From NCBI GenBank assembly GCA_017632695.1, contig JAGBQS010000119.1:1-5646 (forward strand): 5,646 nucleotides of DNA. The letters run 5' to 3'. The position numbers and the translations under genes were made by a program. This document shows positions 1 to 5,646 of the stretch, in pieces (within the stretch, counting starts at the first letter, position 1; the number at the start of each line of letters is the position of its first letter). The DNA is from Bacteroidales bacterium. GTDB lineage: Bacteria; Bacteroidota; Bacteroidia; Bacteroidales; UBA3663. A model generated the notes under the pieces. That model was not told the DNA's origin, searched no databases, and saw only the letters and a program-made list of their open reading frames with translations.

Positions 1-3
1 CAG

Positions 4-21
4 AAAAACTTTCCCGAAAGT
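4..21 (-). terminator. Weak hairpin plus T-run left of the small gene
   Basis: Read on the minus strand, ACTTTC and GAAAGT (16-21 paired with 8-13) form a short stem with a minimal loop, followed by four T (positions 7 to 4). A second small inverted repeat, CTTTCC/GGAAAG, sits at 37-42 and 51-56. Either could end transcription from the small gene at 73-228. Both stems are only 5-6 bp, so this is a weak call. Confidence 0.25.
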
Positions 22-72
22 ACGCAAAGGATCTAGCTTTCCGAAGCGAGGGAAAGTGAGAAACCGATTTAT

Positions 73-228
73 TTACTTATCATCGGAATGGGTTAATTCC
101 GTAGGATTTGCCTGCTTTTCTGCCACCAGTTTCCGAAGGTATTTTGCCACACGCTTCATCATGGGCTCACTATCGGCAAGTATTCCCATGTCGCGACAAA
201 TCTGTCCAAATAATTCTGTAGAATTCAT
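73..228 (-). CDS. Small hypothetical protein, 51 aa
   Basis: I do not recognise this protein and assign no function. It begins MNSTELFGQ, has a mostly helical-looking, charged body (a basic stretch around KRVAKYLRKLVAEK, residues 25-38) and ends in a polar tail, with no signal peptide, membrane segment or cysteine motif (one lone Cys at residue 11). I chose the ATG at 226-228, preceded by AAAGAA. The only longer option is an ATG at 256-258, which lies inside the tandem heptamer array and is probably fortuitous. Codon use looks protein-like and is somewhat more AT-rich than the genes upstream. The gene lies 56 nt past the stop of the aldo/keto reductase gene on the same strand and could be carried on its transcript. 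Short helical proteins of this kind are frequent in Bacteroidales and some resemble antitoxins, but no toxin partner is visible in the 72 bases to the window edge. Confidence 0.55.
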   Translation of the reverse strand: MNSTELFGQICRDMGILADSEPMMKRVAKYLRKLVAEKQANPTELTHSDDK

Positions 229-247
229 TTCTTTGCGTCGTTCAGAA

Positions 248-282
248 TCAATTATCAACTGTCAACTGTCAATTATCAATTG
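248..282. repeat. Tandem heptamer array, five 7-bp units
   Basis: Five contiguous 7-base units are seen: TCAATTA, TCAACTG, TCAACTG, TCAATTA, TCAATTG, all fitting TCAAYTR. The array starts 2 bp beyond the stop codon of the aldo/keto reductase gene and ends 19 bp before the start of the small downstream gene, so it fills most of that spacer. Units alternate between types, as expected of an array that has diverged or expanded by slippage. Arrays of this general form are familiar in intergenic DNA of Bacteroidales; their role is not established. Confidence 0.85.
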
Positions 283-284
283 GA

Positions 285-1700
285 TTACAGATTCTGCCGG
301 AGGTCCTCAATGCGCTTGGCAATGCGGCGGAGCTGCTGCGGGATGCGGATGTTCTGCGGACAGTGCGATGAACACTGGTTACAGCCGATGCAATGGTCGG
401 CCTGACGGATGGCAGGAACGGCACGGTCGAAGCTGATCAGGTACTTGCGGCGCAGTTCCCGATAGTCGGGATCCTCGGCATCCTTGGGCACAACACCTTC
501 GTTGACAAGCTTGTTGTAGTGTACAAAGATGGCGGGAATATTGATGCCGTACGGACAGGGCATGCAATAGTTGCAGTCATTGCACGGAACGGTAGGATAA
601 GTCAGGATGTTATTTGCCGTTTCCTCGAGGTAGGCCAAGTCCTCATCGGTAAGGGCGTCGAGCGGACAGAACGAGCGCAGATTGTCCTGCAGATGCTCCA
701 TATAGGTCATACCGCTCAGGACGGTCATCACACCGGGATAGGTGCCGCAGAAACGGAATGCCCAGGAGGCAACGCTCATGTCGGGACGACGTTCCTTCAG
801 GTGATTCTGAACGTGTACGGGCAGTTTGCTGAGACGGCCGCCCAGCAAGGGCTCCATGATGACGGCTGGGATGCCGCGCTTCTGGAGTTCGCCATACAGA
901 TAAACGGCATTCACGTTGTTGCGGCTCTGCTCCTCGGCATGCAGCCAGTCCACGTAGTTCATCTGGATCTGCACGAAATCCCAATGATATTTATCGTCGT
1001 TGGCCAGCAGCCAGTTGAATACCTCCACATCGCCGTGGAAGGAGAAGCCCAGATTGCGGATCACCCCTTTTTCGCGCTGTTCCATGCAATAGTCCAGCAT
1101 GCCGTTGTCCAGGTACCGCTTGCTGAAGTTGGCCATTCCGCCACCGCCTACGGAATGCAGCAGGTAGTAGTCGATGTAATCCACCTGAAGCTCGCGCAGG
1201 GAGTTTTGGAACATCCGGATGCCCGCCTCACGCGACTGCAGGGATTCGGCAAAGTTGGACAGTTTGGTTGCAATGTAATAGCTCTCGCGCGGATGACGAG
1301 ACAGTGCAATGCCTGTGGCCTTCTCGCAGAAACCCTTGCAATAAACCGGACTGGCATCAAAATAGTTTACGCCGTGCTCGATGGCATAGTCCACCAGGCG
1401 GTTGACCTGTTCCTGGTCGATGTCGTTACCGTCGGGCTGCACCTTGCTTCGAGAAACCGTAGGCCAGCGCATACAGCCATAGCCCAGCAGGGATACCTGA
1501 TCATCACCGCGACGGTTGGTACGATGGGTCATCGGTCCGATAGGCTTTTCGCCCGTTCCGTTGTTGCCGCCGGTAATCACACCGCTGACGGCTCCGGTTC
1601 CTGCCCCGCCCGTACAACTGTCCAGTGCAACTGTGGCGCCCACAACGGCTCCGGCTGCTCCCACACGCTTCAAAAACTCTCTTCTATCTAAATTTTTCAT
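285..1700 (-). CDS. Exported aldo/keto reductase with C-terminal 2x[4Fe-4S] domain
   Basis: This is a 471-aa aldo/keto reductase of the COG1453 type (TIM barrel plus ferredoxin tail). The N-terminus carries a twin-arginine signal (D-R-R-E-F-L-K, residues 5-11), a hydrophobic Ala/Gly/Val stretch and a lipobox-like LDSC with Cys29, then a Gly/Thr-rich linker to about residue 52, suggesting a Tat-exported lipoprotein. The classic catalytic tetrad is present: Asp115 (NYFDAS), Tyr120 (SPVY), Lys146 (IATK) and His182 (YYLLH). A late LSGM...HLQDNL motif (328-341) matches the family's nucleotide-binding end. Two cysteine motifs follow: C373-x2-C-x2-C-x2-C382-P and C437-x2-C-x2-C-x3-C447-P, the second a standard [4Fe-4S] pattern. 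Start ATG is at 1698-1700, 21 nt after the stop of the polyferredoxin gene, so the two are probably co-transcribed. The substrate is not deducible. The -2 Asp in the lipobox is unusual, so the lipoprotein call is less sure than the Tat call. Confidence 0.9.
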   Translation of the reverse strand: MKNLDRREFLKRVGAAGAVVGATVALDSCTGGAGTGAVSGVITGGNNGTGEKPIGPMTHRTNRRGDDQVSLLGYGCMRWPTVSRSKVQPDGNDIDQEQVNRLVDYAIEHGVNYFDASPVYCKGFCEKATGIALSRHPRESYYIATKLSNFAESLQSREAGIRMFQNSLRELQVDYIDYYLLHSVGGGGMANFSKRYLDNGMLDYCMEQREKGVIRNLGFSFHGDVEVFNWLLANDDKYHWDFVQIQMNYVDWLHAEEQSRNNVNAVYLYGELQKRGIPAVIMEPLLGGRLSKLPVHVQNHLKERRPDMSVASWAFRFCGTYPGVMTVLSGMTYMEHLQDNLRSFCPLDALTDEDLAYLEETANNILTYPTVPCNDCNYCMPCPYGINIPAIFVHYNKLVNEGVVPKDAEDPDYRELRRKYLISFDRAVPAIRQADHCIGCNQCSSHCPQNIRIPQQLRRIAKRIEDLRQNL

Positions 1701-1721
1701 AAGGCTTTTCGGATTTGAAGG

Positions 1722-3266
1722 TTAAATTTCACGCTGTACTTCGATACCCTCCACATGAATGGCCGAATACGGACGCGACGGACACAGATGCTCGCAGGCT
1801 CCGCAGCCGATGCAGCGCTCCTCGTCGACCACCGGGATACGTACCGATTTGCGGTCGTCGGGGTTGCTCGGAACCATCTTGATGGCTCCTGCCGGACAGT
1901 GTACAGCACAGTTGCCGCAGTTTACGCCATCGGTAAGCGGAACGCAGTTGTCGGCAATCCAGACGGCACGGCCGATCTTCAGGCTCGACTTGCGTGCCAT
2001 CTTCTCCTCGTGCGTCGTTCCTAACGGCAGAATGGCTCCTGCCGGACACACATCGCTGCATGCGTGGCATTCCGGACGGCAATGGTTATACTCGTAGCTC
2101 AATGTGGGCTGCATGAAGTGCAGCAGGCCCGTTGACGGACGGAGTACGTTGTTGGGGCAGGCCGACACACAAAGCAGGCAACCGGTACATTTCTGCTGAA
2201 GGTTGCGCAATGAAACGGCACCCGGAGGACAGACGGGTGTCTGCCGTTGATAGGGCTTCTTATCCTCGATGGCTGCCAGTCCGCCGTCCACAATCTTGGT
2301 ATCGGCCTGCAGCTTGGCGATGGCTGCCACAGACACTGCGGTGGTCAGGAAAGCACGGCGCGATGCGTCGGTTTTGCCTTCATTGGCGCTCTTCGCTTCG
2401 GTTTTCACGGGCGCAGCCGCATTCTTTACCATTCCGTATTTCAGGGCTCCTGTATGACAGGCATCCAGACAGTCGAAGCAATCCACGCAGCGGGTGGTAT
2501 CCACAAAATGCTCCTTGGCATTGATGGCCATTGCCTTGCATTTGCGTTCGCACAGACCGCACTTGGTACACTTGTCCGGACTGATATGTACACGGAAAAT
2601 ACTCCGACGAGCCAGCAATCCCAGCACCGTTCCTACCGGGCAGACGGAATTACAATACAGGCGACCGCCCCAAAGTGCCATGATGCCGATGACGGCCAGA
2701 CTGCTCACAGCTACTGCCAGTACGGCTCCGGAACGCATCCAGAGTTCCACATGCGAGAAGGTGTAACTGTCGTTGGCGACAGCCCAATCGGCCAGCAGGT
2801 TGTTGACATAGTCCACTCCCGGACGGAAGATGGTGGTCATGATACGGCCATAGCTGCTGTAAGGCGCAAAGATCTGTACCACGGTGCCGGAGCCCAGGAA
2901 CAGGGCAACGAGGAAAACCGCCAGTACGGTGTAGCGCAAAAACGTCGGCCACTTGGCTGCCAGATAGCCGAAACGTCCGAACTTGCGCTTCTTCTTGTCC
3001 GGATTGAGCCACGAGGCGATGCGGCTGATGATGTCCTGCATCACTCCCAACGGACAGATGACCGAACAATAGATACGTCCTGCAAGTAACGTGATGACAA
3101 CAAACAGCACCACAATACCCACATTACCGGCCAGTACGGCAGGCAAAAACTGCAATGAAGCCATCCATGACAGATAGGCGTGCAACAGGCCTGAAACGTC
3201 GAGGAAAAGAACGGTTATTCCCAGCCAAAAGAAAATGGCAAAGGCAATACGGAATCTCCTTAACAT
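1722..3266 (-). CDS. NapH-NapG-like membrane polyferredoxin fusion
   Basis: This 514-aa protein has about four N-terminal membrane helices (roughly residues 7-24, 41-62, 110-128, 179-199). Two cytoplasmic-side CxxxCP motifs (C67/C71 and C205/C209), typical of NapH/NosR/CcoG-type quinol-linked proteins, are followed by two ferredoxin motifs (C233-236-239-243 and C260-263-266-270). A twin-arginine motif S-R-R-A-F-L at 302-307 precedes a short hydrophobic stretch (to about 319). The C-terminal part has four cysteine motifs in the NapG/MauM order: C360-363-366-370, C396-400-403-407, C441-450-453-457 and C485-488-491-495. That makes six predicted [4Fe-4S] clusters. In Nap systems NapH and NapG are separate proteins moving electrons from quinol to periplasmic reductases; here they appear joined. 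The basic N-terminus (MLRRFR) and the KKKRK patch at 91-95 fit an N-in topology. No nitrate reductase gene is nearby; the probable partner is the aldo/keto reductase 21 nt downstream. I found no clear promoter upstream. Confidence 0.88.
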   Translation of the reverse strand: MLRRFRIAFAIFFWLGITVLFLDVSGLLHAYLSWMASLQFLPAVLAGNVGIVVLFVVITLLAGRIYCSVICPLGVMQDIISRIASWLNPDKKKRKFGRFGYLAAKWPTFLRYTVLAVFLVALFLGSGTVVQIFAPYSSYGRIMTTIFRPGVDYVNNLLADWAVANDSYTFSHVELWMRSGAVLAVAVSSLAVIGIMALWGGRLYCNSVCPVGTVLGLLARRSIFRVHISPDKCTKCGLCERKCKAMAINAKEHFVDTTRCVDCFDCLDACHTGALKYGMVKNAAAPVKTEAKSANEGKTDASRRAFLTTAVSVAAIAKLQADTKIVDGGLAAIEDKKPYQRQTPVCPPGAVSLRNLQQKCTGCLLCVSACPNNVLRPSTGLLHFMQPTLSYEYNHCRPECHACSDVCPAGAILPLGTTHEEKMARKSSLKIGRAVWIADNCVPLTDGVNCGNCAVHCPAGAIKMVPSNPDDRKSVRIPVVDEERCIGCGACEHLCPSRPYSAIHVEGIEVQREI

Positions 3267-3325
3267 AAGAATTCGGGTTAGATTATTAATAAGGTTTATA
3301 ATTGAATAGTTGGTTTTAAGAATGG

Positions 3326-3363
3326 TTATCTGCCGACCGGTCCTGATGCCGGCCGGCAGATAA
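3326..3363 (-). terminator. Hairpin after dnaJ, probable terminator
   Basis: A 15-bp inverted repeat (arms 3326-3340 and 3349-3363, 8-nt loop) begins 5 nt past the dnaJ stop codon. The core arms are TCTGCCGACCGG and CCGGCCGGCAGA. The single non-complementary position is an A-C mismatch if transcribed rightward but a G-U wobble if transcribed leftward, so the stem is continuous only in the dnaJ transcript. The bases after it on the minus strand (AACCATTCTTAAAA) are not a run of T, so termination may be incomplete or factor-assisted. It separates the HD-dnaJ unit from the polyferredoxin unit. Confidence 0.65.
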
Positions 3364-3368
3364 TGCGT

Positions 3369-4529
3369 TTACTGGAAGAAACTGCGGATCTTCTGACGGA
3401 ACTTATCGAACACCGACGGGGATGTCTGGAAGTTCTTGTGCTCACGCAGCTGCTCAAGCGTCTGACGTTCGTCTTTATCCAGTTTCTCGGGTACATATAC
3501 GCCGATGTTGACAATCAGGTCGCCCTTTCCGTAGCGGTTTACCGACGGCAGGCCATAGCCGCTCAGGCGTTTCTGCGTATTAGGCTGCGTGCCCGGGTCG
3601 ATTTTCAGCTTGTAGGTACCTTCCACCAGCGGGATCTCCACTTCGCCGCCCAGACAGGCTGTCGGGAAATCGAGCAAAAGTCCGTAAATCAGATTGTTTT
3701 CCTCACGGATGAAGGTGTTCTGAGGCTCCTCCTCGATCATCACCATCAGGTCGCCGTTAGCACCACCGCGACGTCCGGCGTGCCCGAATCCGCTCATCTT
3801 GAGCTGCATGCCCTGAGCTACGCCTGCCGGAATCTTGACATCAACGGTCTGTTCGCCCATAACAACGCCCTCGCCGTTACAGTGCTGGCACTTGGTCTTG
3901 ATCTTTTTGCCGGTTCCGCTGCAGTCCGGACACAGGCTCTGCGTCTGCGCCATACCGAAAATGGTACGCACGGTCTTGACCACACGTCCGCGTCCGCCGC
4001 AGGTCTTGCACGTCTCAATCTCGGTACCGTCCTTGGCTCCCGTACCGTTGCAATGCGGACAGGCAACATATTTCTTGATCTTCAGATGTTTCTCGACACC
4101 GTTCTTGACATCGGTCAGCGAAACCTTCACCCGAATGCGTATGCTGGCTCCGCGGGCAACGGAACCTTCTTCATCATCTTCATCGAACATGCTGCCGAAT
4201 CCGCTGAATCCGCCGTTACCGCCGCCGAAGAAACTGTTGAAAATATCAAACGGATTGAAACCTGCTCCTCCGCCAAAGCCTCCCATACCGGGATCCTCGA
4301 AGCCGTACTGATCATAGCGGGCACGCTTCTGTGCATCGCTCAGTACCTCGTAGGCTTCGGCTACTTCCTTGAATTTCTCTTCTGCTTCTTTCTTCTCAGC
4401 GTCCGACTTTCCGGACTGACGGTCCGGATGATACTGGATGGCCATCTTCCGATAGGCCTTTTTAATCTCGTCAATGCTGGCCTCCTTGCTGATGCCAAGC
4501 ACCTCATAATAATCACGTTTCTGTGCCAT
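3369..4529 (-). CDS. dnaJ: Chaperone protein DnaJ (type I Hsp40)
   Basis: This is a full-length, 386-aa class I J-protein, the co-chaperone that stimulates the ATPase of DnaK and delivers unfolded substrates in the cytoplasm. The J domain occupies about residues 5-75 with the HPD motif at 34-36. A Gly/Phe-rich linker follows at about 80-113, then an acidic stretch DEDDEE (116-121). The zinc domain has all four CxxCxGxG repeats: C157/C160, C174/C177, C200/C203 and C214/C217. Two beta-sandwich substrate-binding domains and a C-terminal dimerisation segment complete it. Start ATG is at 4527-4529, 4 nt after the stop of the HD-domain gene, indicating translational coupling. No grpE or dnaK is in the window, although grpE often precedes dnaJ in bacteria. 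No CIRCE-type heat-shock operator was seen. Confidence 0.98.
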   Translation of the reverse strand: MAQKRDYYEVLGISKEASIDEIKKAYRKMAIQYHPDRQSGKSDAEKKEAEEKFKEVAEAYEVLSDAQKRARYDQYGFEDPGMGGFGGGAGFNPFDIFNSFFGGGNGGFSGFGSMFDEDDEEGSVARGASIRIRVKVSLTDVKNGVEKHLKIKKYVACPHCNGTGAKDGTEIETCKTCGGRGRVVKTVRTIFGMAQTQSLCPDCSGTGKKIKTKCQHCNGEGVVMGEQTVDVKIPAGVAQGMQLKMSGFGHAGRRGGANGDLMVMIEEEPQNTFIREENNLIYGLLLDFPTACLGGEVEIPLVEGTYKLKIDPGTQPNTQKRLSGYGLPSVNRYGKGDLIVNIGVYVPEKLDKDERQTLEQLREHKNFQTSPSVFDKFRQKIRSFFQ

Positions 4530-4533
4530 ATAT

Positions 4534-5100
4534 CTAATCTACCATAAACATCTTACATAACGCTTCAAACCGATCCAGACTCTCCGGTCCGAACTTGGCT
4601 ACCGACTTACGGACTTTTTCCATAGTCTTCTCCTTCTCAGGTGATGATTTTGAATAGAACTTGTCGGCCAGGCAAACCAGCTTCTCTTCGGCTGTTTCCG
4701 GGCAAAAATCCCTGTGCGGCAACGGAAGCTGCTGGCGGATAATGTCGTCGGCCGTCAGACCGGTGCCGGTATGCCGTTCGCAGATGCGTGCATAGGGCTC
4801 CATATCGAGGCCGTGCTCCTGCCCGTACTGCCGGAGCATCTCCGCTCCTATGGTTCCATGCAGCAGATAATCGGCTTCCCCTTCGCAAAGAATGCCGGGT
4901 GCCTTGCAGCGCACAATTCCGATATCGTGAAGCAGGGCCCCGTCGTTGACCAGCTGTAGGTCGATGTCCAGTTCCTTCAGTTCCGGATTGCCTAAAATGG
5001 TCAGAGCCTTGTCCCGAACCTGAGTGCTGTGCAGCAGCAACAGACGCCGCAATGGGGTATCGTCCGGATAAAAATGGAGAATAATGTTTAGCGCGTTCAT
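4534..5100 (-). CDS. HD-domain phosphohydrolase-like protein
   Basis: This 188-aa soluble protein carries the metal-binding residues expected of the HD superfamily: His24 (LLLHS), the His58-Asp59 doublet (ALLHDIG), His81 (LLHGTIG), His110 (CERHTG) and Asp146 (LADKF). The spacing resembles the small HD proteins that hydrolyse nucleotides or other phosphoesters; the presence of His81 and His110 between the HD pair and the final Asp suggests more than one metal may be bound. No other domain, signal peptide or membrane segment is present, so the substrate cannot be named. The start is the ATG at 5098-5100, the first in the frame after the AT-rich spacer, and the upstream bases are A-rich without a Shine-Dalgarno sequence. 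The stop lies 4 nt before dnaJ, so the pair is very likely one transcript. A link to stress physiology is only suggested by that neighbour. Confidence 0.88.
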   Translation of the reverse strand: MNALNIILHFYPDDTPLRRLLLLHSTQVRDKALTILGNPELKELDIDLQLVNDGALLHDIGIVRCKAPGILCEGEADYLLHGTIGAEMLRQYGQEHGLDMEPYARICERHTGTGLTADDIIRQQLPLPHRDFCPETAEEKLVCLADKFYSKSSPEKEKTMEKVRKSVAKFGPESLDRFEALCKMFMVD

Positions 5101-5128
5101 TATTTTTGCTTAATTTTGCAAAATAAAT

Positions 5129-5159
5129 TTTGTCGTTTCATTTTTTTTCCTTTACTTTG
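5129..5159 (+). promoter_or_regulatory. Predicted Bacteroidetes-type promoter for the NamZ-like gene
   Basis: A TTTG at 5129-5132 and TTACTTTG at 5152-5159 are separated by 19 bp, close to the Bacteroidetes consensus TTTG-N19-21-TAnnTTTG. One base of the -7 element differs (T for A at its second position). Transcription would start near 5165, about 30 nt before the ATG at 5198, leaving a short A/T-only leader. The match is by eye and untested. Confidence 0.5.
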
Positions 5160-5164
5160 CGGCG

Positions 5165-5172
5165 CAAATATA
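5165..5172 (-). promoter_or_regulatory. Predicted -7 element for the HD-dnaJ unit
   Basis: On the minus strand this reads TATATTTG, an exact match to the Bacteroidetes -7 pattern TAnnTTTG, and it lies 65 bp upstream of the HD-gene start. No TTTG was found 19-21 bp further upstream, so the -33 half is missing or degenerate. It faces the plus-strand -7 element across a 5-bp gap. Confidence 0.35.
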
Positions 5173-5197
5173 ATATTTATTTTTTTATAATGGTATA

Positions 5198-5646
5198 ATG
5201 AAATCCGTTTTTTCGATTTTTTTGACTGTTTTTGTCCTGTTTTGTTCAGCCCCGACACTTTCAGGTGCCCAAAATGTCCTGTGCGGAGCCGACCGGACCG
5301 ACTGTTACGTGCCCTTGCTGAAAGACAAAAAAGTGGCGCTGCTGGTCAACCAGACTTCAGTCATCAGAAATGCGGAAGGCGGTTATACCCATCTGGCCGA
5401 TTCGCTGATCAGCCTCGACATTGATGTCCGGTTCCTGATGGCACCCGAACACGGAATCAAGGGTCTGGTGAGTGCGGGCGATGCAGTGGGCGACAGCCAT
5501 TATGAAAAGAAAAAGAACCTGACCGTCTATTCCCTTTACGGAAAGACCAAGAAGCCTCAGGCGGAATGGCTGAAGGAGGTGGATGTGGTGGTCTTCGACA
5601 TTCAGGACGTCGGCTGCCGGTTTTACACCTACCTTTCGACCCTGAA
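5198..5646 (+). CDS. DUF1343/NamZ-like exo-beta-N-acetylmuramidase, 5' part
   Basis: An open frame runs from the ATG at 5198-5200 to the right edge (149 complete codons, no stop), so only the N-terminal third or so of a protein usually near 400 aa is present. Residues 1-24 form a Sec signal peptide (MKSVFSIFLTVFVLF... with likely cleavage after SGA, before Gln25); the Cys at 16 is not in a convincing lipobox. The mature part has the DUF1343 hallmarks KVALLVNQTS (45-54), the PEHG motif (83-86) in FLMAPEHGIKG, and VVFDIQDVGCRFYTY (131-145). The founding member, NamZ (formerly YbbC) of Bacillus subtilis, is the GH171 family that removes N-acetylmuramic acid from the non-reducing end of peptidoglycan fragments. 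The role here would be periplasmic peptidoglycan salvage. An earlier ATG at 5190 runs into a stop after two codons. It is divergent from the HD gene. Confidence 0.88.
   Translation, partial: MKSVFSIFLTVFVLFCSAPTLSGAQNVLCGADRTDCYVPLLKDKKVALLVNQTSVIRNAEGGYTHLADSLISLDIDVRFLMAPEHGIKGLVSAGDAVGDSHYEKKKNLTVYSLYGKTKKPQAEWLKEVDVVVFDIQDVGCRFYTYLSTL

Noticed and set aside
56..436. 126-codon plus-strand open frame at the left end
   Set aside because: It runs through the heptamer array and into the 3' end of the reductase gene antisense, and its composition changes along its length.
393..1691. Long open frame on the plus strand opposite the aldo/keto reductase gene
   Set aside because: It is antisense to a gene with clear catalytic and cluster motifs; its translation shows no domain and looks like mirrored codon bias.
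1882..2048. 17-base direct repeat ATGGCTCCTGCCGGACA at 1882-1898 and 2032-2048
   Set aside because: Both copies encode the same Cys-Pro-Ala-Gly-Ala-Ile cluster motif of the polyferredoxin, so protein constraint explains them.
2247..3089. 280-codon plus-strand open frame opposite the polyferredoxin gene
   Set aside because: Low-complexity His/Gln/Thr-rich translation without motifs; the opposite strand encodes ordered cysteine clusters and membrane helices.
3249..3266. Shine-Dalgarno-like AAGGAGA just inside the polyferredoxin gene, suggesting a later start
   Set aside because: No start codon follows at a suitable distance, the residues it covers form the basic N-terminus expected before the first helix, and Bacteroidales rarely rely on such sites.
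3363..4547. Long open frame on the plus strand opposite dnaJ
   Set aside because: It is fully antisense to an unmistakable dnaJ, with no recognisable motifs.
5242..5424. 60-codon frame within the start of the muramidase gene
   Set aside because: It is a shifted frame of the DUF1343 coding sequence, whose own frame runs open from 5198 to the edge with signal peptide and family motifs.

Overview
The window looks like chromosomal DNA from a member of the Bacteroidales (Bacteroides/Prevotella/Parabacteroides type). Three things point there: moderately GC-rich genes separated by very AT-rich spacers with no Shine-Dalgarno sequences at the starts; promoter-like TTTG / TTACTTTG and TATATTTG elements that resemble the Bacteroidetes -33/-7 consensus rather than the E. 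coli one; and a tandem heptamer array (TCAATTA/TCAACTG) of a kind seen between genes in this group. The genus cannot be fixed from the sequence alone.

Five genes are on the minus strand and one, cut by the right edge, is on the plus strand. From right to left the minus-strand genes are: an HD-domain phosphohydrolase-like protein (4534-5100); dnaJ (3369-4529), only 4 nt downstream of it; a strong hairpin that probably ends that unit (3326-3363); a 514-aa membrane polyferredoxin (1722-3266); a 471-aa exported aldo/keto reductase-ferredoxin protein (285-1700); then, across a 35-bp heptamer array, a 51-aa protein of unknown function (73-228). The plus-strand gene starting at 5198 is the N-terminal third or so of a DUF1343/NamZ-like exo-N-acetylmuramidase with a signal peptide. 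It is transcribed away from the HD gene through a 97-bp AT-rich spacer holding promoter elements for both directions.

The most interesting part is the polyferredoxin/aldo-keto reductase pair. The polyferredoxin reads as a NapH-like quinol-side membrane module (four membrane helices, two CxxxCP motifs, two [4Fe-4S] motifs) fused to a NapG/MauM-like module (four [4Fe-4S] motifs), with an internal twin-arginine signal-anchor (S-R-R-A-F-L) at the junction. The next gene encodes an aldo/keto reductase with its own twin-arginine signal, a probable lipobox cysteine and two C-terminal [4Fe-4S] motifs. Together they suggest an electron relay from the membrane quinone pool across the inner membrane to an exported reductase. 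This is an inference from architecture and gene order; the substrate is unknown.
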